A stretch of DNA of 64,000 nucleotides. Origin: Hawksworthiomyces lignivorus. Lineage: Eukaryota; Ascomycota; Sordariomycetes; Ophiostomatales; Ophiostomataceae. The notes beneath the pieces were generated by a model. That model made no database searches. It had not been told where the DNA came from and saw only the letters and a list, made by a program, of their open reading frames with translations. This document shows positions 23,901-36,200 of the stretch, one piece after another. Within the stretch, counting starts at the first letter, position 1. Every line of letters starts with the position of its first letter. A program made the translations under genes and the position numbers. The stretch covers positions 61,555 through 125,554 of the forward strand of contig NTMA01000113.1 of the NCBI GenBank assembly GCA_002917075.1. The letters are read 5' to 3'.

Positions 23901-26900
23901 CCAACTACTTCCATCTCACCACAGAGTCTAGTCGTAGTGACAGTTCAAACCCACATGCTGCTCACGCGATGAGCCCTCCTTTGTGCAAAAGGCACCACCC
24001 CCATATATTCCAAACCATAAAGAAACAGCCAGCCAAGATCTCTTTCCATCAATCGCAGAGCTGCTCCAGCCTTCTTGCGACTTAGCCCAATACGCCAGCC
24101 AAGAGACTCAGTAACATCGCGCAGCAGCGAATCCAGTGGGGATTTTTGGAAACAACGACACGCCATGTCTGGTTGGAACACCTTTTTTGTTCGGTCGGCT
24201 CGCCGTCCCCACTGTCTTGTTGTGCGTGTCTCTTCGTGTATGCCTCTTTCTGCCCTTGTTTGCCCATCCTGGCGGTCTTGTCCCCTTTCAGTAATTCCAA
24301 AGTCCTGGAGCCCATGGGTAGAGCACCTATAGGTACCCCAAGGGGTGCCGAAATGGGATCCTCCGACGGCACACCCCTCCTCATCGCACACCTAAACTCC
24401 CCTGCACGCAACCCTTCCCTATTGTCGGCCCTGCCCTTCCCTCCCCTTCCTTCCCCTTCCTGGTTGCTTTGGCGCCGTTGACTTTTTCGATTCTGGGAAG
24501 ACCCAACAGTGAATTGAGAGCCGAAGGAGGGTGTGATGAATTTATTCTTTCCTTATTATTTTTGTATTATTTCCCACCCTTCGTTCTCTCTTTCTTTTGT
24601 TTCCCTTTTAGTGGGTTGAAGCAAACGCGGCACTGGCAGCGCTCATTCGCTGATTTACTGTGCGTGAGTGCGTCCCTTCCTGTTCCTTCCCTTCCCTTGA
24701 CTGGGTCTTTGTTCACCTGTCCACTTTCGCACCCACACCAAACGCCCCCTTCTCCAAGGATTTACCAAGCATTACGAACAGGCTGGAACCGTTTCCAGAA
24801 TCCTGGTGGGTGAACGGGCAGGAATACAGAAGCAAAGAAACGGAGTTGGTAGTGCGTAGAGTGTGACCCTGCCCATAAGAGGGGAAAAGGCGAGAAAAAG
24901 ACGAGCAAGGGAGAAACTAATAAGAAGCCCAGATCCCGCTTTTTACCCAGCATTTCCACTTTTGCACATTCTTTGATCATTTTGCCAATCTTTCCATCTC
25001 ATTGTGTTTCTTAAATTATTGTATTTCGATCCGACATTGGTCGAACTTGTCGACGCCCTAGATCTTGTTTTGGCCTCAAAGAGCTAAGCATCGTAATAGA
25101 CAACAGGTATGTACGTTCACTGCTACGACTTTTCTTCCGTTGCTGCCCCAATGCATGATCCGCATCGTCCTCTTCCACACCATTCCTCATGTCATCCAGA
25201 CACACCAAGCACACTCATCACTGCATATCATCTGCGTCATTCTCGTATATCCGAACCTCCTTCTCTTTGTTCCCCTTTCTCTTGCTCAGTCAACGATTAC
25301 GGGAGGAAATCCGCCGGCCAGTGCGGGAGAGGGACGGGCAGCGGCAGCACCGTTAGCTAGTTCGTTAGGGGAAGAAAAAGCTATAGTTGGTAGCGGTTGT
25401 GCTGGTGGAAGCAATGGTATCGGTCGAGCAGGCCGAGGCTGTGGCTGCATCTTGAACAGACGGTGCTGGTAGCGTAGGTGCTGGTGCTGAAAATGGCTTA
25501 ATTGCATCTAATACGCGTCCTTCTCGTCCTTCTCCTTACCGCAATCCTCCCACTGTTCCCCGTCTTGCTTTTTCCGTCGACCTCTTACCGTTTGTTTCTC
25601 GTGTCATTTGATTTCTCCCTTTGCCACAACCAACCACACGGTACTCTTACACCATCACACCGTGAACAATCAATCCATCCTGCGCACAGCTATTAAGGAA
25701 TTGTAAGATTTTCTTCTCGTAGGTTCATTTATCTTGGGCCGAATCAAGAAGCAGCATTTCGCATCTTTCCCTTTTTTTTTTTTTGTGTTGGTATGCCTCT
25801 TTTTGGATTTTCCTTCCTCTCTACCCCATTGCTATATCCATTCATCTCTCAGTGCCTACTCAAAGTGAAAAGAGGCCCAACGATTTCGGAGAGCCTATTC
25901 ACAAATCAGAGCCAAGTGACCGGACAGGTTAGACGGAAAGGAACTCCACAGATGCGGAAGGACACACTGGGGAAGTGGTTCCTGCTTGACATCTGTCTGC
26001 CATATGCGTGGCATCCGTTGTCTCACCTTAACATTGGTTACCAAATCCGGGGAGGAGGCGATCTAGTGATTCAGAGGACAAGGAAATGAGAGTCTCGCCA
26101 AGGCATACAAGAGAGCAAAGAAAGCAAAAGCTAAAGTTGCAGCAGAGAGATGTTAGGAGAAAGGCGAAGATCAAGTGAAAGGAGGACAAAGAGAGGCGAA
26201 ACGCTAGCTCCATAGGAAGAGAAAAACAGTCAGCAACCAAGTGGGCAGCAAGACAAAGGCAAGTGCCACCATCAGCGGCTTCTCTGCGGCCTACGGTAAA
26301 GCAGGCCTGGGCTGTCCATCATTACCCGCCCGCCCTTCCCAGCAGTTCCTTCCGTCCTCGGCTAGGGCCCCGCCGCACAGTTTAGTCAACTGCCTCGCTC
26401 AAGCATCTCACTGGGGCATGCACCCCTAGTCTGTAGGCTTTTATCGTTAGAGGCAAGAGCGGCGCGGTCCATCTACCTTTGGCTTCCGCACTTAGCCGCT
26501 GGCGTCCAGCGTACTGATACCTGTCGCCCTGGCGCACGCCCGCCGCGCACGCCCTTTATTTCTCCCACTGCTGTTACTGCTGCCACTACTGCCACCTCGC
26601 ACTCTGCCAGTGCAAGCGCTACTACCTCGTACTGCTTATTCTCTCTCCCGTCTTTCCTCAGTCACCCTGGATCGCTTCCCCTTCCCCCCCCCTCTTGCTC
26701 CTGCCCACCACCATTACCATCACCACAAACGCCCAGCCCAGGCCCTGTCTTGCGGTCTTCGCATGCGTCTCCGGTTCACACACAGTCCGCATCTAGTCCG
26801 CTCCCACACCCACTACAACAGCCCGCTAAAGCACCCCTCACCCTCCCGTGCTTGACACGGACGTGGTGCTGCAGTGCATGCAAGGCGTTAGAGGCGTTAA

Positions 26901-27700
26901 AAGCCCCGGAAGAAACTTCTGTATATTAGTGCGCATCTCCCCCATCTCCCTTTCCTTTTTTTCCTGCTCGTTTTCGACGCTTTCTTTTCCCTCCTTTTCC
27001 TCCTTCCGTCCTTTTACATCTTCCTTCCCTCTTCTTTCTTCTCATTGCTGCTTCCCTCTCCATCTTCTTGGGGAGCATATTGCAGAACCCTCTGTCGGCC
27101 GGCATAGTCACCCGCCGGCATCTGTGATAATCTCTCCTTAGTTTCCTTTTTCGTCTTTTTCATCTTCCTCTTTTTTCCCTTCCCCCCACCCTCTCTCCTC
27201 TCGTCTTGTCATCTATCCCCCCTTTCCATCTCAGCCTTGTCTTCCATTCTCATTATCTTCTCGAACTCGCCGTTCAACCTACCTCTATTTTGCCAATACG
27301 GACCGGTTCCCGGCAGCCACTGTGTTGGCTTTTGACCTCTGTTGCTAACACCCACCTCGCCACAGACGAGAGGGCAACAACCGCTAACTGAAATTTCCTC
27401 CCTCTTGATCAGCTTACGAAATCAAGGGTCTATACGTTTTTACGCTGCTACGTTTTTCAGACGCGGGTGCTCTTCGGTTTCTTCTACTTCCTCTTTTTTC
27501 TCAGTTCTCGTTTTGGTGTATTTGTTCTCCTGCCATTTTCTTTTCGTCTTCTCCAATTCTCTTCGCTCTCCCCTTCCAAATCAACGGCCTGCCTTCAACT
27601 TTCTCCTCTTCCCCTAGTTTCCACCCCGGCGTGGCTCTCAATCGCCAAACTGGCGCCCATTACGGAATACCGCCCTGTTCCTTATTCCTATCCTCACAGC
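23901..27700 (+). promoter_or_regulatory. Pyrimidine-rich upstream region / probable long leader of the Zn2Cys6 gene
   Basis: The strand is strongly C+T-rich over most of this 3.8 kb, as is usual for promoters and leaders of developmental regulators in filamentous fungi. A good leader-intron candidate runs from 25107 (ACAG before GTATGT) to 25289 (pyrimidine tract then CTCAG). No protein-coding exon can be recognised apart from a GC-rich island described in the findings. The leader assignment is inference. Confidence 0.35.
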
Positions 27701-29531
27701 ATGGCTGACGAGGTGAGGCCTAAGTTGGCCCAAATTCCTCAAGGCCGTGATGTGACTCCACACTCTGCTACTATCAAGTCCGAGGAGGATGACGAAGAAC
27801 GCCGCCATCGTCCCAAGCCGCTGCATCTTATCGGCAGCAATAACAACAGTGGCAACAGTGTCACACTTCCTTCGTTCCGTGAGGCTTACGGCTCCGCTCT
27901 GGCCCAGTATCCAGCTCCGCCGCCTCCGCCTCCACCGCCTCATCACGATCTCGCGAGCCGGTCAGTTCCTGGTCCTCCGAGACCGTACCCTGACTCGCCA
28001 AATGGCTCCAATCGACCTGGGCCTCCTGGCCCCCCTGGCCCTCCGGGTCCACCTGGCCCACTCGGTCCTCACGGTCCCCACGGTCATCATGGCCCCCCAG
28101 GGCCTCCTGGTCCTCCTGGTCCTCCTCGAAATGACAGCGCTGAGAGTCATTATCCTCGCATGCACGGCCCACCTGACACGAGCTATCGCGACAGCAAGGA
28201 CTACTATGCCTATGGCCATTACAATCCCTACCCGGATCGCCCCCCTCCCCATCCGTCTTATTGGCCACAGCACCAGATGCCTCCGAACTACCAGCCTGCA
28301 CCTCCCGAGTCAGCTCCGCGACAGCGCACGTCTATCGCCTGCAAGTATTGTCGCAAACGCAAGGTATGATCCTGTTACCATAGTGTGATGAGATAGGAAG
28401 ACAATTTCTTTCTTCTCGGAAGACAGTGGAATCCGTATTCAGTTCTAACCTCGATAACAGATTCGCTGCAGTGGCTACCAGAATACGCCAGACGGCAAGT
28501 GCACAAATTGTAAGAAAACGGGAAATGATTGCGTTTTCCAGCCAGTTTCGTCGACAACTTCGACTGCTTTTGTTCCAGTCTCTGCAATCCAGGGTGGTGT
28601 GCCGCCAGGAACCCCACTTTATGGCGCTTTTGGCCAACCTTTAGGGCCTAATGGTGGTCGTGGTCCTGTCACAGGCCCGCCAGGTGGTGCGCCAAATGGT
28701 GCTGGCGGCCCCCTTATGAATGGCTCCGGCGGACCTCCTCCAGCAGGCTACGGCCCTACGTCGCCTGGCCCCGGCGCCTACTACCAGCAGCATCTTCCCT
28801 CTCCTATGGACCAGAGCCCTCCACACGGCCCACCTCCGCCTTCTTCCCAGCCTCCTCCGCAGTCTATGAACGCACGCCAGCTACCACTGCCCTACCCTCA
28901 CCCTCATCCAGGTTATCCTGGTGATGACCCAAGGCGACCTCGCACGAACAAGCGGACGAGAGAGGAAGAAGAGGCCGAATATCCCAGCCGTCTGCCACCG
29001 CCACCACCGGCCTACGTAACCCAAGATATGGGATACTATAGAGGTCCGGAGGACGCGCGTCGTTCGCCGCCTTCGATGAATGGCTCCGGCTCCGGGCCTG
29101 GTTCTGCTGTCTCTCCCTCGACAAGTGCTCCTCGTGGCTATGGTACTCCTGCGCCTCCGGTTCTGCCGCCGCCGCCTATGTCTGCTGTGGGTACCGAGTA
29201 CGCCTCTCCTGCAATTCCTGCCGCATTTCTTGTGGCAACTCGTGCAACTGGGTTTGTAACTAACAAGTGAGATTTAAACAGTACCAGCATCCACAGTAAT
29301 GGTAGCCTTTCCGGAACGGCCGCTACGTCTCCTACGGAACGACATGACACAAGATCCCCAAGTGGCGATGCTGAAGACAGGGCAGCCCGACCGACTACAG
29401 ACCGCTATTTACAACAGCCTCAATACTTGGCACGCGAGTGCGAACCCAGCGCTGGCCGTGAAATCGACCGCACCATGCTGAGCCGGCTTGGAAGCTCCCG
29501 CCCTGAGCCTCGTCCTGATCACCGTGTCTAA
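27701..29531 (+). CDS. Zn2Cys6 transcription factor with collagen-like Gly-Pro-Pro repeat
   Basis: Three exons (27701-28363, 28461-29197, 29282-29531) with introns of 97 and 84 bp give 549 residues. The zinc cluster is Cys214-X2-Cys217-X6-Cys224-X10-Cys235-X2-Cys238-X6-Cys245. It is followed by the segment FQPVSSTTSTAFVPVSA, which I remember as conserved in a family of uncharacterised filamentous-fungal C6 regulators. The first intron splits the zinc cluster between Lys221 and Ile222. The second intron (donor GTACGC, branch CTAAC, acceptor AAACAG) was chosen because it restores one frame through the C-terminal REIDRTMLSRLGSSRPE block. Residues 107-142 are twelve uninterrupted Gly-X-Y triplets. 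The rest is Pro/Gly/Tyr/His-rich and probably disordered, and no fungal-trans (middle homology) domain is visible. The cluster sits centrally, unlike the usual N-terminal position. Unusually long gene-poor regions lie on both sides. The target genes are unknown. Confidence 0.85.
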
Positions 29532-30660
29532 TTAGAGAATGACCATGTATCCTTGGGAGAGGATAATGGGAGTTTTCTCATCAAACGCAAATCATCGTCC
29601 ATGTGACCACGACGTTCTGTTTCGAAATCGATTATTATTTCTTTGGTTTATAATGCCCTTTTACTTTCGTCTTACTTTCCTCTGTTCGTGGGCCTCAGGG
29701 GGGCAATTATGGGAGGGTCTTCTTTTTCTTTTAGAGTTCTGGTCGGCTTTAGGGCTTGTGGGTTTTGGTGTCTTGAATTTGGCCCGTTTTACACTTCTAT
29801 TTTCAGATAAACGCGGGGTGGCAGCGATGCAAAATTTCGAGCAGAGTCCCTGCTCTATGGAAAAATGTTTGCCTTTTATGTTTCTTCATTCTTTTGTCTC
29901 TTGCTTCGGCCTACCTTTTGTTTTTGCCTGTCTTATTTTTTTTTCTTTCTGTTTGTTTGCTTTTACGCGCACTCTTTCCTTTTCGGCTTGGTGGCCATGG
30001 AAAAAAAGACCGGATTTGCCTCACGGCATACGACTTAACTCTTTATTATTATGTCAACATACGTCTGTGGATACGGCAAAGGACTCAACAGTGTTATTGC
30101 TAGTGGTTTTATGTGACTGATTTCATTTTTGTATTTTCACACAGGCCCTTATGTTTTGGTCCTTGTGTTTCTATTTCTTTTCTATTTCTCGTGGTTGCTG
30201 CGTGAAAAGAGGAACAACGCCTTGGTTGCTCATGGGTAGTGGCTAATTATGATTATGGTTTGCTGATGAATGTTTCATACAAGGAAAAACAGATTAAACC
30301 CCCCGGGGGGATTTAAAAAAAAAAAGAGAGAGAAAGAGAGAAAGTACAAGAGGAGGGTGCAGCGTGGCAGCTCGCTCTACTACAGAAATCTATTAGGATC
30401 CCTGCGCAAGCAAAATCAAAAAAGTATATTATTTTGTTAACAATGGCCTTATCTTGCTTTCTCTTTTGCTTCTTTCCTCCTCTCTAGAAGCTCGTTTCCT
30501 CCTTTTTTCCATTTTCCTTGGCTCTTGGATGGTCTCAATGGGCTATTTGTTACAAGGCGGGGAAATATAGAAAAGGGGTGGGGATAGCGCTGTCCACGAG
30601 ATGTTTCTTACTCGATACGTATACGGAGGGAGGCAGTTCTACACTGAGCGCTGTCGTGTT

Positions 30661-30704
30661 GGTTGTTTGCTGGCTGTTTGCTGGTTGTTTGCTGGTTGTT
30701 TCTG
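30661..30704. repeat. Tandem 11-bp repeat, four units
   Basis: GGTTGTTTGCT is repeated four times head to tail. Unit 2 has C in place of T at position 3, and the fourth unit is degenerate at its end. Confidence 0.85.
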
Positions 30705-30860
30705 CTGCTTTCGCTCTTCGGTTTACCCTTTTCACTCCACCTATGGATTTTCGCTATTTTTGCCCACTTCCTTGCGAGACACGCATATTGGCGGATAACT
30801 GCTTGCGGTCAGAGTCGGCCAGTATGCAAAATGTTTCTCTCACCTGTTCCTTGATGAATG

Positions 30861-30888
30861 AAACCAAGAAACCAAGAAACCAAGCAAG
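30861..30888. repeat. Tandem 8-bp repeat AAACCAAG, three units plus a partial unit
   Basis: Three perfect copies of AAACCAAG are followed by CAAG. This is simple sequence without coding evidence. Confidence 0.85.
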
Positions 30889-33800
30889 AATTGATCTCTG
30901 CGCTGCCGAACTCGGAGTCGCATCGTGCTGCCCATACTTCTAAATGGCCTTTATTTGATTCCTCTATAGATTATTCTTTTTACGACAGAGAGTGACGAGA
31001 ACGTTTGTTCTGTTCGCTTTATTTTTACCCGCCGTGTCGTGCTGATTGGATTGTCTTCTGATCTTTCATTCGTGCACGCTGGTTGGCTGTCTCTTGTTCC
31101 CGGCTGTCACCGGAACATCAATGGTCGTCCACTGAATGCCTCCTGGTCGGAAACGCCACGGGCCAATGGGATTTCGTATCATACATTTTCTCTCCATTTG
31201 TTCACGACCGCATTTCAGTTTCTATTTTGTAGTGCTCTACATTCTCGCCACCCGCTATCGGCCCACGACGTGTTCTATGTGCATTAAGCAGCTTGGATTG
31301 GACCCGATGGCTTGGGATAACTTGTTGACGCTACACGCAAGGAAGTTATTCGCTTTTCCCTCCGTTCTTCTAACCTGCCAATAAGGCTCTCCTGTTCGTC
31401 ATAACTGTTGACACAATGGCAATTGCCTCCTCCTGGGAGTCAAGAAGAAAGACGATGGCAACTCTCATAGGGTGCGGCACTCGACTTTCTCCCTTGGCCT
31501 ATTTTTGCATCTCTATCTCAGACATACGTGATGTGGGAGAGAGAATTACCAATTTTTTCAGCGGTTGCTCACCAGTTTACACTATTTGCCGATGTGTAGC
31601 TGGTTCGTAAGAACAGGTGACAGCACAAGCGTTCTGTCTCACTTCTCACGTGGCCATTGTCTCTCTTACCTCAACGTCTTTGTCTTCTAATCGCTTAATC
31701 TCACAAGAGATTATGCAGTGATCATCCATTGTCTTCGATCTCTCATCAGTTCTTTGTCCCCTCCCATCGGAGACAAAGCTAACAAAGAGGCAATTAATCA
31801 CAGCAAGCTTTGTTTGCGGCAGAAAAAAAAAGACAAAGCCGACATTGGAAGGCGGATGAGTCTTCTTTTCTGTATCTGTCTTCTATTCTCCTTGGGTCGT
31901 ATTATCTGACAAACTTGGTACATTATCTTCGTCGTTCAACGGTACGCCTTTTTGCTCTGCCAATCGCCTTTCTAACTCGTATAGACTATTTCCAATCCTA
32001 CTCCACTTTTTTTTTTTTAATTTTTCTTTGCTAGTATTCTTAATTTTTTTAACTGTTTTTTTTTTTTTTTCCTGCGTGCCCGTCTACCCGCGCCGTCTGC
32101 AGCTCGCGCCGCACCTTGCCGCTGTGGACTGAACCCTGTTTTGTTTTCTTTCATTTCTCAAGTGTAGTCCATTGACTCGCTCAGACTGCCTCGTCATTGA
32201 TATTTGCTCGTGTTTCTTTCTCTATCATTTAGGCAGGGACCTTGACATAGGCTATTAGCATCAGCTCTGCCAAGCCTAGATGACTATCCCTTGCTCTTGT
32301 TGGCCAAAGTAACAACAGCAGGCATCCGTGTCTCGTACAGAATTTAAGAGACTGTAGCAAACTCTCGGCCATGCCGCTATGGGATTGAGGAGGAAAACGG
32401 CGGGGGCTATGGTGGTGGGCTGAGAAATAATACATACAGTGCAAGGAATACGGCCTGAAGGCAGCCAAGCGGTCCATTGTGTAAATTATTTCTCACAGAC
32501 GAGAGACTACTTAATCCAGCTGGGTTGAGAAAATCCCAATCTCAGAGGCCATGCTAGTATGTTTTGCTGCCGCCCTGAACCACATTTCGAGCCAGTATCT
32601 GATCAGAGCCACAAGTGCAGCCAGACGAATATATCGAACTCATGGTATACGTTCAAACCATTTGTGTGTTCAGTATATGTGGCATACGATAAAAAAACGC
32701 AATGTAAGTACTTGGATAGAAGTATGCGGATCAACAACAGAAGAAAGGACCAGAGATGATTGATTTCTTCATTGCCTGGTCCGCCGTGCCGAGAAAAGGG
32801 GAGCGGCCCTTCCTTTCCTTTTGCTAGGTTGTATGCTAGGTTCCTTCCCTCGCTCTGGTTTATTTTAGCCTCTTTGTTTTCTTTGTTCTCCTACGTTTGG
32901 TGTATGTGCTAAACGAAGCAAGCGCTTCACCGTATTCTCGCTGCTGCTAGACCGAGCAGCTAAGACGTGGGAACGAGAGGAAAGGAAGGGTAGCCTTCAT
33001 GGCTTTTCCCTCCCTAGCTTTTTTTTTTTCAGGCAGACAGATCGCTGCGGGCCACAAACGGGGGCTTACGCAGCGGCGAGCGGAAGTATCCCTTTCTTTC
33101 GCCGGCATGGATTGTTTAGCATAGACATAACAGGACGGCGATTTTGTCATTAGCAATAGAGCTAGCGTCGCCGAGGAAGGCTGGCTGTCTCGCCGCCCCA
33201 ACTCCCCATCACTAAGAAACAAGCTCTACAGGGACAATCCCGGTCATGTCTAGTATGCCTCACCGTGTGTATCTTCATTCTTTTGGTGCCAGTCCTGTAT
33301 TTTCTACGCGGACAGTGTACGAGTAGTTGCTGTAAGGGATTTCCAAACCGAGTCTGCCGCTCTACATACGTGTTGGTGGCCCGCTTTTACCTATCTAACG
33401 ATATTCTTCGATCCTTGTTCCCTGTTCACCGAGGAAAGGAAAGCGTGCTCCGTAGTGGCCAGCTGCGTGTAGAAAAAGGACGAGAAAGTTGAGATTCACG
33501 AAGTAAGATGGCAAGAGGAGGAGGGGGGCGCATCCAGAGGCGAGGACGGTGCAGCAGTACTTCGGCTGTTAGCTTCACCGTCGGCTCCTTTTGCCTCCAT
33601 TATTCTTTGGTTTTCCCTCGCGTCTGCACTTCCCCGGGAGGCTCAGTGCTCAAATGTGTTACATCACGCTGGAATTGTGGCATGAGACGAGCCTCTGGCG
33701 TACCAATTTGGCCTAGATCTAGTAGGACCAGCAGCTTGCTACTCTGTATAGACTACAGCAGAAACCCAGGATCCCTGAGCAATAATCGCTCGCGCAGAAA

Positions 33801-36200
33801 TAGACATAAAAAAGCCACAACGACGTGGAAGTTCCCACTGCCCGCACCAGTCTCCGCTCCTTCGTGTGCTTTACGACATAGAAGCTTCAGAGGAGAGTCC
33901 GAGGACTCTACGAGGTATTATGCTAGGCGTTCTGACTCTCTCTTTCCCTAAGCACCTCTGCTCAAACTAGTCATAGGAAAATAACAACAGAACAACACCA
34001 GGCATTATGCCGCCCTGCTATATCTCGGCTTTTGACGCATCTAGAACAAGCGAAACACGGGTTGCTTTTCTAGTTTGTTCGGTGGATTCCTGGAAGATCA
34101 GTGTTGGCAACAATAGCTAGAAAGGGCGAAAGAGCGGTTTGTTCTTAATCACCCCTGTTTTTCATCCTCCCGTCAGGTGCCTGTCTGCCAACACACAGCC
34201 GCTTGCCAACACAGCAGAGCCAAGCCGATGGTCATCAGTGACCATTAAACCCAACTCATCTTGTCTATACTCCCCTCCCTCCCTCCTCCCCCCAAGTGCA
34301 GCCAACCAATCCCTTCCAGACCGCATCCACGCAGCCAGACCAACACTTCCGACAGTAGACACTTTTGGCGAGGCGCAGACACCTCTCCCTTTGGCGTAAT
34401 GGCCAGCCCAAGTTGTAGGGTATACATGTTGAAGTGCAGAAGTTGTGCATTGCAGATACTGTGCATTGCAGCACGCCAGCAAGCTGTCAAGTACGAATAC
34501 AAAGCCAGTACAATGCTGCTCCCCACACCCCCTTTTCTAAATATTAGGACCCCTTCCTTAAAAGTATGGTGGTCAGGCCTCTCACAGACACTAGGAAATG
34601 AACAATCTGTCTTTGTATACCGTCGTACATCGTAGTCTGTCAATATTCTCATCATCTTAGGCCCCTGATCCTTGTCACCGCTCCTTTCGCTTGTGCCATG
34701 AAAGCGAAACGTTGGAAGCAATAACAATAATCTCGCTCCCCTTCGCTTCTTGGAACTGGCTCTATTTTGCCTCTCCACTTCCACCAGCGAATTTGTATGA
34801 TTACACCGTACAGGGCACCTTGAGAGGGCTGTATAGGACCCCAGGTCACATGTTTGAACGACTATGCGAGTAAGACCAACGGCTGGAGTCTGTGCGACGG
34901 GAGAAGGGAAAAAGACGGCGAATCCCTTCCCCTAAGCTCGAACCACTGTACATTGGCATGGGTTGCTTCCCTGTTTTCGGCTAATTTCGAATGAAGGCAC
35001 AAGATATTTATCTGAGGGCAGAGGCGAAGTAAAGACGGCAGTAATATGGAAGCGAGAACTGGAGCAAGGATAAGGGCTTCAAAAATGTAGCTTACCAGCT
35101 CCTCTTTTTATTAAAGATCATCCTGAATTCGTGCTCCAACTGCTTACGGTATACATTATATGCATACGCCGTGAGTCCGCCGTTTTCTCCTGCTCCGTAA
35201 TTATTGTCATGCTTGATCTTCAGAAGGGGTTGCACACCTGCTATTGTTACCTGTCTTGATTTTTCCAGCTCTACAGGCGCTTTCTTCTTCAACTGCGTCT
35301 GCCGCCCATCTTCTCCTAAGCACATGCGATGGCCCTGACCTGAGCGGTATATCAAACATAAACTGGCCAAAGCTAAGACGGCCAAGACATGTTCACGATT
35401 CTGGCAAGTGGCGTCGATGTTAGACGAGCCAAAGTTGTCAAATGTATTTATGCATGGTGCCCGGGACGGCTAAGCGACGAAGACACCACCCCATGCAGAG
35501 CAGTCCAAGTGGGCGCATCGTATTGGCAGAAAGCTCTTGCGGGAACTCTGCATCTGCAATCTCTGGTCCTTCTCTATGTACGCGCCACCACCACTACCAC
35601 CACCGCCGCCGCCGCCGCTGCCACCATCACTACACCCCACAGGAACAATCCATCAAACGGAACAGGATCCGCTGAGAGAAGCCGTGTATGTAGTTCGCCT
35701 TTTTGGCTCATCTTTTATCCGTGCAGGATGTAGAAACGATATTCACTGCAAGGTTTTTACGCTCCCCCGTCGTAATAAGCGCCTGGGATTCCCCTGCTTA
35801 TTTGGTTTTATTGCCCATCTTCGCTTGTCGTGGTTGAATGCGACTGGTCATTCCATGCAATCGTCCAAAAAGGTTAACAAATGCCTGGTATTTTGTTACG
35901 ATCTACCAGCAGGAATGATTCTCGCGTAAAAGGGCGTTGCCCACTTCATCTTACCCCTAAGCATCCGCATTGCCCCGTCTGAGTATATGGATATGTCCCT
36001 CAAGTGAACATTATTACAGTCCATTTCAGGGGCCACCTCGCTGATCTTTCATTTCACCAGTCTTACAGGAAGGTATAACAGGCTGTGTCCTCTTGTTTTG
36101 TCTCTATTTCCTTTAGCCCTTATTTAGCACCACTAAGGTGTTTATGAAAGTTCCCATTCTTCACCAAACAGATCGAGACTTGATTCCATTTCCGCTTGAA

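Larger units (their letters stand above)
29532..36200. other. Gene-poor interval downstream of the C6 regulator, first part
   Basis: A T-rich 3' flank runs to about 30.3 kb and ends at the palindrome CCCCCCGGGGGG (30299-30310). An ATG-initiated 193-codon frame begins 8 nt after the stop codon (29539-30120). Its Phe/Leu-rich product mirrors the T-rich base composition and shows no family resemblance, so I read it as 3' untranslated sequence. Short tandem repeats occur near 30.66 and 30.87 kb. No other gene is recognised. Confidence 0.45.

Noticed and set aside
27701..29531. Collagen or cell-wall structural protein
   Set aside because: The complete six-Cys zinc cluster and absence of a signal peptide show a nuclear regulator; the Gly-X-Y run is a segment within it.
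29539..30120. 193-codon ATG frame just after the C6 regulator stop
   Set aside because: The product follows T-rich DNA (Phe/Leu/Cys-rich) with no family resemblance. It is more likely 3' untranslated sequence.
30518..30943. 141-codon frame with an apparent membrane segment
   Set aside because: It opens with TTG, and the hydrophobic part is a translation of the 11-bp tandem repeat.
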